A stretch of 64,000 nt of DNA from Actinoplanes lutulentus. GTDB taxonomy: Bacteria; Actinomycetota; Actinomycetes; Mycobacteriales; Micromonosporaceae. The notes under the pieces were generated by a model. The model saw only the letters and a list, made by a program, of their open reading frames with translations. It did not search any database and was not told the origin of the DNA. A program made the position numbers and the translations under genes. Location: the NCBI RefSeq assembly GCF_003259845.1, contig NZ_QLMJ01000007.1, forward strand, positions 62,001-126,000, written 5' to 3'. Position 1 is the first letter of the stretch; the number at the start of each line of letters is the position of its first letter. Below, piece after piece: positions 59,041 through 64,000 of the stretch.

Positions 59041-60683
59041 GAGAGGCCCTCCGCGAGGGGTCCGAGTGCGAGAGCGGGGAGGAAGGTGAGAGCGACCAGC
59101 ACGACCGTCACGCCGGCGACCATGCCGACGAAGAGCGGCTGGTGGGTGGGCAGCGTGCCCTCGGACTCGGGTACCGGCTGCTGTTTCGCCAGCGACCCGG
59201 CCAGCGCGAGGACCAGGATCAGTGGCAGGAAACGGCCCAGCAGCATGGCGAGTCCGAGCGCGGTGTCCCACCATCCGGTGTTCACCGTGATGCCGGCGAA
59301 GGCAGAGCCGTTGTTGTTGGCGGCGCTCGTGAAGGCGTACAGAACCTCGGAGAGACCGTGCGGTCCCAGATTGAGCGCTGTGGTGTTGTTGCCGGTGGCG
59401 AAAGCCACCGCTGTTCCGGCGAGTACGAGGATCGGGGTGACCAGGAAGTACAGCGACGCCAACTTCATCTCGCGGGCGCCGATCTTCTTCCCGAGGTACT
59501 CCGGCGTGCGGCCGACCATCAGTCCGGCGACGAACACCGTGATCACAGCGAGGATCAGCATGCCGTAAAGACCCGAGCCGGTGCCGCCGGGCGCGACCTC
59601 GCCGAGCATCATGTTGACCATCGGCATCATGCCGCCGAGCGCGGTGTACGAGTCGTGGAACGAGTTGACCGCACCGGTCGAGGTCAGCGTCGTGGCAGCG
59701 GCGAAAACGGCCGAGCCGGTCACGCCGTACCGGGTCTCCTTGCCCTCCATGGCCGAGCCCACCGCCTGCGGGACCGTACCGCCGCCGTGGTTCTCGAAGG
59801 CGACCGTCAGGGCGATGCTGCCGATGGCGAGGATCGCCATCACCGCGGCGATCGCGTAACCCTGCCGGTTCTGCCCGACCATCCGGCCGAACACCCGGGG
59901 CAGACTGAACGGGATCAGCAGGATCAGGAAGATCTGCAGCCAGTTCGTCCAGGTCGTCGGGTTCTCGAACGGGTGCGCCGAGTTCGCGTTGTAGAAACCG
60001 CCGCCGTTCGTGCCCAACTCCTTGATCGCTTCCTGGGAGGCGACCGGACCGCCGGTGACGTGCTGCGCCGCGCCGGTCAGCGTGGTCACGTCGGTGCCGC
60101 CGGAGAGGTTCTGCACCACACCCGCGACCATGAAGATCAACGTCGCGAGCACGCAGATCGGCAGCAGGATCCGCAGCGTGATCCGGGTCAGGTCGACCCA
60201 GAAGTTGCCGAGCAGCGTCTTCTTCTTCGCCGCGAAGCCCCGCATCAACGCGACCGCGACCGCGATGCCGACACTCGCCGAGACGAAGTTCTGCACGGTG
60301 AGCCCGGCCATCTGCACAAAATGGCCCATCGTGGACTCACCCGAGTACGCCTGCCAGTTCGTGTTCGTCACGAAACTGACCGCGGTGTTCCAGGCGATGT
60401 GATCGGTGACCGCCGGCAGGCCGAGCGAGAGCCACAGTTTGTCCTGCACCCGTAGGAACAGATAGAGGAAGAGCAGCGACACCGCGGAGAACGCCAGCAC
60501 CGACCGGGCGTAGACACCCCACGTCTGCCCCGCCTGTGGGTCGACCCCGACGGCCTTGTAGACGGTCCGTTCCACAGCGTTGTGCCGTGTGCCGGTGACC
60601 ACCCGGTACATGTAGTCGCCGAACGGCCGGTACACCGCGACGATGGCGGCGACCAGCGACAGCACGAATATCCAGCCGGCCAT
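59037..60683 (-). CDS. kdpA: KdpA K+-channel subunit
   Basis: 548 residues with about ten membrane segments. Filter loops include NTNWQAYSGEST, TNGGGFYNANSAHPFENP, and TSTGAVNSFHDSYTALGG, typical of the K+ selectivity pathway. The C-terminal LFVGMVAGVTVVLVALTFLPALALGPLAEGL is as expected. GGAG precedes the ATG, which shares its first base with the kdpF stop. Confidence 0.96.
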   Translation of the reverse strand: MAGWIFVLSLVAAIVAVYRPFGDYMYRVVTGTRHNAVERTVYKAVGVDPQAGQTWGVYARSVLAFSAVSLLFLYLFLRVQDKLWLSLGLPAVTDHIAWNTAVSFVTNTNWQAYSGESTMGHFVQMAGLTVQNFVSASVGIAVAVALMRGFAAKKKTLLGNFWVDLTRITLRILLPICVLATLIFMVAGVVQNLSGGTDVTTLTGAAQHVTGGPVASQEAIKELGTNGGGFYNANSAHPFENPTTWTNWLQIFLILLIPFSLPRVFGRMVGQNRQGYAIAAVMAILAIGSIALTVAFENHGGGTVPQAVGSAMEGKETRYGVTGSAVFAAATTLTSTGAVNSFHDSYTALGGMMPMVNMMLGEVAPGGTGSGLYGMLILAVITVFVAGLMVGRTPEYLGKKIGAREMKLASLYFLVTPILVLAGTAVAFATGNNTTALNLGPHGLSEVLYAFTSAANNNGSAFAGITVNTGWWDTALGLAMLLGRFLPLILVLALAGSLAKQQPVPESEGTLPTHQPLFVGMVAGVTVVLVALTFLPALALGPLAEGLS

Positions 60684-60772
60684 CAGAATTTCTCCGGAAA
60701 GAGCAGGGCGACCACGAGAAACACAGCGAGAGCGACGGCCAGGACAAGGCCGACAGCGTTGACGGCGCTCAT
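60683..60772 (-). CDS. kdpF: KdpF small membrane subunit
   Basis: 29 residues, one membrane segment: VGLVLAVALAVFLVVALLFP, ending PEKF, the classic KdpF end. TGATG junctions join it to the small gene before it and to kdpA. It was too short for automatic listing and was found by reading. Confidence 0.93.
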   Translation of the reverse strand: MSAVNAVGLVLAVALAVFLVVALLFPEKF

Positions 60773-60852
60773 CAGCGTTCGACCGCCCGGATCAGCACGG
60801 TCAGCGCAGCGAACAGCGCCACCGTGAGAACGACGAACCCGAGATCAGCCAC
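60772..60852 (-). CDS. 26-residue single-span protein at the head of the kdp operon
   Basis: VADLGFVVLTVALFAALTVLIR followed by AVER. GGAG lies 7 bases before the GTG start, and the stop overlaps kdpF as TGATG. Similar tiny proteins precede kdpF in other actinobacteria. One membrane span with a basic tail suggests an accessory subunit like KdpF. No function has been seen for it. Confidence 0.8.
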   Translation of the reverse strand: MADLGFVVLTVALFAALTVLIRAVER

Positions 60853-60877
60853 GGGAGAACTCCAGAGTCGAGAGGTT

Positions 60878-60898
60878 TTTGCTTGCCCCCGAAGCAAA
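60878..60898. promoter_or_regulatory. Inverted repeat TTTGCTT-7-AAGCAAA in the kdp leader
   Basis: Perfect 7-bp arms at 60878-60884 and 60892-60898, 26 bases upstream of the first kdp start codon. It is a candidate KdpE site or leader hairpin. It is notably AT-rich for this genome. Confidence 0.5.
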
Positions 60899-61237
60899 TC
60901 TCGCCGGCCCTGGCGTTGACAGGTCCGTTCACACCACGCAGACGCCCCCACCCCCGTTATTCACACCCTGTTGACGCCACCACCCCCAGCGCCCAGTGCC
61001 AGCGCCAGCCGCCGCCCGCCCGAATGCCGCTGCTGCCCTGCTGCCCTGCTGCCCGCTGCTGCTCTGCGGCCGCTGCTCTGCTGGCCGCTGCCACCCGACG
61101 GCCCTGCTTGTTCGTTGTGCCAGTTCGCCGTGCCCAATGGCCTTCTCGTTCGCCATGCCAGTCGGCCGTGCCCGATGGCCGGCCCGTTTCGCCGCCGCCA
61201 TTGCCGGCTCGCCGTTCGCGCGATCCTGGCAAGTTCC

Positions 61238-61384
61238 GGTGAGGTCGCACGAACCCGCGGTCCGCGTAGGTGAGGTCGCACGCAACGGCTCCGTGCGCAT
61301 GGGTGAGGTCACACGCAACGGCTCGGTGCGATTTCATCCACGCCAGGGCCGAGACAGGAGCTCACGGACACACTCGGTGCGACC
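61238..61384. repeat. Triplicated GGTGAGGTCRCACG repeats and GTGCGACC element
   Basis: GGTGAGGTC units start at 61238, 61269 and 61302, about 32 bases apart. The next part, 61326-61384 (GTGCGA..TCATC..CCAGGGC..GTGCGACC), is related to 46346-46402. The words GTGCGA and TCGCAC recur as inverted pairs. Confidence 0.6.
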
Positions 61385-61435
61385 TGATCACCGCCGCCGG
61401 CCGCCTGCGTGTGCCCACGTCTCGCCCGCCCGCCA

Positions 61436-61540
61436 GCGTGTCGATTTCGGGTGCGAATCGCACCTCAACTCGACACGCACGAGCGCGCGACCCACGCCCG
61501 TGTCGGCTTTGGGTGTGGGTTGTGCCTCAGGTCGGCGCGC
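61436..61540. repeat. REP-like palindromic element, second locus (two copies)
   Basis: 61436-61468 repeats the core of 46043-46075 with a single change at the hairpin centre. Outer arms GCGTGTCGA (61436-61444) and TCGACACGC (61470-61478) enclose the inner hairpin. A second, diverged copy at 61500-61540 aligns without gaps to 61438-61478; nearly all its differences are transitions. Confidence 0.75.
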
Positions 61541-61555
61541 TCTTGGGTGGGTTCG

Positions 61556-62794
61556 TTAGATGCCGGACAGGTGGAGGCCGGCCCAGAGGGCTGTCACCGC
61601 GGCTACCAGGCCCAGCGGCACCGTCAGGGCGCCCAGCCGGAGGAACTCGGACGTTCGCGGGGCCGCGTCTCGCGCGTGCAGGATTCGGCGCCACAGCAGG
61701 GTGGCCAGGGAGCCGACATAGGTGAGGTTCGGGCCTACGTTCACCCCGATCAGCACCGCCAGCAGCAGACCCGGTGACGACGACACCGCCGGGAGCAGCA
61801 CCAGCGTCGCCGGCAGGTTGTTGAGCAGGTTCGCCAGGACAGCGGCCAGCACCGCCACCCCGAGCAGGCTCAGCAGATCGTCGTGGTGCGGCACCAGCTT
61901 GTCCACCCAGTGGCCCAGGCCGTTGTCGCGGACCGCCAGGACCACCACGCCCAGGGCCAGTACGAACGCGCAGAACGCCGGATGCGCCTCGACGACCAGC
62001 GAGAACGGCTTGATCGTGCGGCGCCGCAGCAAGGGCACCGCCATCAGGACGGCGCCGGCCACCGCGACATAGGCCGGTTCCACGCCCAGTGGCTGCAGGA
62101 TCGCGAATCCGGCCAGCGTGACCGCCAGGATGACCAGGGCGTATCGCGGGGCCGGGCCCGGCTGCTCCGGCTCCTTCGACGCCGGCAGGTCGAGATCGCG
62201 GGCGAAGAAGAACTGGAAGATCAGGTACTCGACGGCGATCACCGCGATCCAGGGCGCCGCCATCAGGGCCGCGAAACCGGCGAACGTGAGACCACTCGCG
62301 GCGAAGGCCAGCAGGTTCGTCAGGTTCGACACCGGCAGCAGCAACGACGCCGAGTTGGCCAGGTGGTTGCAGGCGTACGCATGAGGCTTCGGTCTGACCC
62401 CGGCCCGTGCCGCCACAGCGAAGACGACCGGAGTCAGCAGCACCACTGTCGCGTCCAGGCTGAGCACTGCCGTGGTCAGCGCGGCCGCCCCGAAGACAGC
62501 GCCGAGCAGGCGGCGGGGCCGGCCCTTGCCGGAGCGGGCCACCACCGCTCCGACGTATTCGAAAACCCCGTGCCGCTCCGCCGTGTACGCGAGAACCAGA
62601 ACAGCCGCCAGGAATGCCACTGTCGGTGCTAATTCCCGTACCTCTGAAAGAGCCGCAGCCGGAGTGACCAGGCCTAGGCAGACGGCCAGCAACGCGGCGG
62701 GAACCGCCGCGGCGGCCTCGGGCAATCCCCTGGGCCGCGCTACCGCGAACGCGAGCACCGCGCCGAGCAGCGCCAACGCGATGATCATGGACAC
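61556..62794 (-). CDS. ArsB/SLC13-type anion permease
   Basis: 412 residues with about eleven membrane segments. The repeated motifs NHLANSASLLLPVSNLTNLL and NLLNNLPATLVLLP, plus GVNVGPNLTYVGSLATLLW, are those of the ion transporter superfamily members ArsB and related SLC13 permeases. The second half resembles the ArsB end strongly. No ars regulator or reductase is nearby, so arsenite export is only one option. The start is GTG 62794 or ATG 62788; neither has a clear ribosome site. Confidence 0.88.
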   Translation of the reverse strand: MSMIIALALLGAVLAFAVARPRGLPEAAAAVPAALLAVCLGLVTPAAALSEVRELAPTVAFLAAVLVLAYTAERHGVFEYVGAVVARSGKGRPRRLLGAVFGAAALTTAVLSLDATVVLLTPVVFAVAARAGVRPKPHAYACNHLANSASLLLPVSNLTNLLAFAASGLTFAGFAALMAAPWIAVIAVEYLIFQFFFARDLDLPASKEPEQPGPAPRYALVILAVTLAGFAILQPLGVEPAYVAVAGAVLMAVPLLRRRTIKPFSLVVEAHPAFCAFVLALGVVVLAVRDNGLGHWVDKLVPHHDDLLSLLGVAVLAAVLANLLNNLPATLVLLPAVSSSPGLLLAVLIGVNVGPNLTYVGSLATLLWRRILHARDAAPRTSEFLRLGALTVPLGLVAAVTALWAGLHLSGI

Positions 62795-62807
62795 CGGCGC
62801 AGCCTAA

Positions 62808-62857
62808 GTCGTGGCGAGCGGGACCGCGACCGGGCGGGATGCGTCGTGCGCCACGAC
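62808..62857. other. Competing hairpins between the CNNM and permease genes
   Basis: GTCGTGGCG (62808-62816) can pair with CGCCACGAC (62849-62857), and the same right arm can pair with GTCGTG (62843-62848). Two exclusive stems in a 99-base gap suggest an attenuator or a terminator. Confidence 0.4.
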
Positions 62858-62893
62858 ACAGCCACGTCGCGCAGAACACCCGCCCGGAAGCCG

Positions 62894-64000
62894 TCAGACC
62901 GCTACGTCCTCGGACGGTTTCTCGGCCAGCGGACGCAGCCGCAACCTGGTGATCGCCCGGCCGGTGATCTCGACGACCTCGGCGGTGTGTCCGTCGATCG
63001 TGACGGTCTCGCCGGTCTCGGTCGGGATGTGGCCGAGGCGGGCCAGGACCAGGCCGGCGACCGTGGTGTAGTCACCGGCGTCGAGTTCCTCGATGTCGAC
63101 GCCGATGTCCGGTAGGTCGTGGATCGGGAAGGTGCCGGGCAGCAGCATCGTCCCGTCCTCTTCGCGGATGACCGACTGCACGTCCCGGTCGGTCTCGTCG
63201 TAGATCTCGCCGACGACCTCTTCGACCAGGTCTTCCATCGTGATGATGCCGTCGATGGCGCCGCGCTCGTCGACCACCATGGCGAACTGCTGGTGCTGGG
63301 ACCGCAGCTGGCGCATCGCGTCGGAGACCTTCAGCGTTTCCGGCAGGAACAGCGGGTTGAACATGAACTCGCGGACCGGGCCCTGCGCGCCGATCAGATC
63401 ACGCAGGTGGACCACGCCGAGGACGTCGTCGAGACCCATCGGGCCGGTGACCGGCGCCCGCGAGTGACCGCCCGCGACCAGCCGGTCCAGGGCCTCCGCC
63501 GCCGGCGTCTCGGCCGGCAGGATCAGCACGTCACGGCGGGGGACGAGGATCTCCCGCAGGATCCGGTCGGCGATCTCGAACGCGCCGGAGATGATCGTGC
63601 GCTGCTCGGCCGTGAAGTCCTGCTGCTGGGCGACCATGTCGCGGATCTCTTCGGTGCTGACCTCTTCGCGGCTCGCGTTCGGGTCGACGCCGGCCAGGCG
63701 CACCACCAGGTCGGTGGTCTTGCCGAGCAGCCAGATCACCGGCCGGCTCATCGTGGCGATGATGTCGAGCGGCCGGGCGACCATGATGGCCCAGCCCTCG
63801 GCGCGCTGCATCGCGATCCGTTTCGGGGCCAGCTCACCGATGACCAGGGTGAAGAACGTCAGGACGATCGTGACGAGCACGATCGCGACGGTGTCGGCGG
63901 CCGTACCGAGGAAGCTCAGCGGCTTGACCAGCGGCTGCGCCAGGGAGACCGCGGCAGCCGCCGAGGCCAGGAAGCCGGCGAGGGTGATGCCGATCTGGAT
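62894..64000 (-). CDS. CNNM/CorC-type CBS domain membrane protein (5' end beyond window)
   Basis: The frame is open to the right edge, so the N-terminus is missing; 368 residues are visible. The DUF21 membrane domain (IQIGITLAGFLASAAAA, VIGELAPKRIAMQRAE) is followed by a CBS pair (about 160-280, PRRDVLILPAETPAAEALD and GAIDGIITMEDLVEEVVGEI) and a C-terminal CorC_HlyC domain (GDYTTVAGLVLARLGHIPTETGE). Such proteins export Mg2+ or Co2+ or are called hemolysin-like. Confidence 0.93.
   Translation of the reverse strand: MQIGITLAGFLASAAAAVSLAQPLVKPLSFLGTAADTVAIVLVTIVLTFFTLVIGELAPKRIAMQRAEGWAIMVARPLDIIATMSRPVIWLLGKTTDLVVRLAGVDPNASREEVSTEEIRDMVAQQQDFTAEQRTIISGAFEIADRILREILVPRRDVLILPAETPAAEALDRLVAGGHSRAPVTGPMGLDDVLGVVHLRDLIGAQGPVREFMFNPLFLPETLKVSDAMRQLRSQHQQFAMVVDERGAIDGIITMEDLVEEVVGEIYDETDRDVQSVIREEDGTMLLPGTFPIHDLPDIGVDIEELDAGDYTTVAGLVLARLGHIPTETGETVTIDGHTAEVVEITGRAITRLRLRPLAEKPSEDVAV

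Larger units (their letters stand above)
60899..61555. other. Repeat-rich intergenic region between the permease and kdp genes
   Basis: About 660 bases with no credible gene; open frames have no ribosome sites. It contains CTGCTGCCC-type simple repeats (about 61028-61090), three tandem GGTGAGGTC units, a GTGCGACC element and two REP-like copies. Confidence 0.75.

Noticed and set aside
60957..61337. Open frames on both strands upstream of kdp
   Set aside because: Caused by CTGCTGCC repeats and GC bias; no ribosome site and no protein-like pattern.
61556..62794. Arsenite efflux gene arsB
   Set aside because: Similarity is to the wider superfamily and no ars regulator or reductase lies nearby, so the symbol was not used.
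1..64000. tRNA or rRNA genes
   Set aside because: No cloverleaf or rRNA signature was noticed on reading both strands; a covariance search would be decisive.

Overview
The window is 64 kb of very GC-rich actinobacterial DNA. Strong third-position G/C, frequent GTG starts, ATGA/GTGA gene overlaps, F420/PPOX and SsuD-type flavoenzymes, a long actinobacterial KdpC and a soluble chemotaxis-type receptor all fit Micromonosporaceae, most likely Actinoplanes or a close relative. That assignment is inference. No tRNA, rRNA, CRISPR array, prophage or intact insertion sequence was seen.

Layout. 1-9.1 kb: an end-of-window membrane protein, two DUF6325 proteins with a SHOCT protein, a minus-strand operon (P-type ATPase, helical protein, RDD membrane protein, YbdK-like ligase) and a PLP aminotransferase. 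9.2-26.7 kb: a signalling block with six sensor histidine kinases, one single-domain response regulator and a GGDEF-EAL protein, interrupted by a secreted subtilisin and a type II NADH dehydrogenase. Two of its kinase pairs are inverted paralogous copies. 26.8-39.1 kb: an organosulfur region. On the plus strand ssuD is followed by a carbohydrate-type ABC importer without its own ATPase. On the minus strand a seven-gene, translationally coupled operon encodes an NMT1/SsuA-type ABC importer, a signal-less binding protein, a double rhodanese-PPOX fusion, a P-loop kinase and a DszA-type flavin monooxygenase. 39.2-42.7 kb: an FdhA/YdeP-like molybdoenzyme and an unknown protein. 42.8-45.9 kb: a divergent pair, an MFS exporter with a C-terminal MarR-like domain and an SDR, sharing a promoter with a 23-bp palindrome. 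45.9-47.0 kb: a 1.15-kb non-coding region packed with palindromic and tandem repeats. 47.0-51.5 kb: a TetR regulator, a Thr/Pro-repeat secreted protein, a BNR-repeat protein coupled to a MoaD/ThiS-like protein, and a GAF-MCP receptor. 51.6-60.9 kb: a complete kdp locus (26-aa small protein, kdpF, A, B, C, D, a second truncated kdpD-like kinase, kdpE). 60.9-61.6 kb: a second repeat-rich gap carrying the same palindromic element as the first. 61.6-64 kb: an ArsB/SLC13-type permease and the start-less part of a CNNM/CBS protein.

The strongest candidates for new biology are (1) the exporter-regulator fusion facing a palindromic operator, (2) the seven-gene sulfur operon with its unusual rhodanese-PPOX protein, (3) ssuD linked to a sugar-type importer, (4) a MoaD-like ubiquitin-fold protein coupled to a BNR propeller, and (5) the intergenic palindromic repeat family. 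Start codons, operators and terminators were judged by eye; no searches or folding programs were run.
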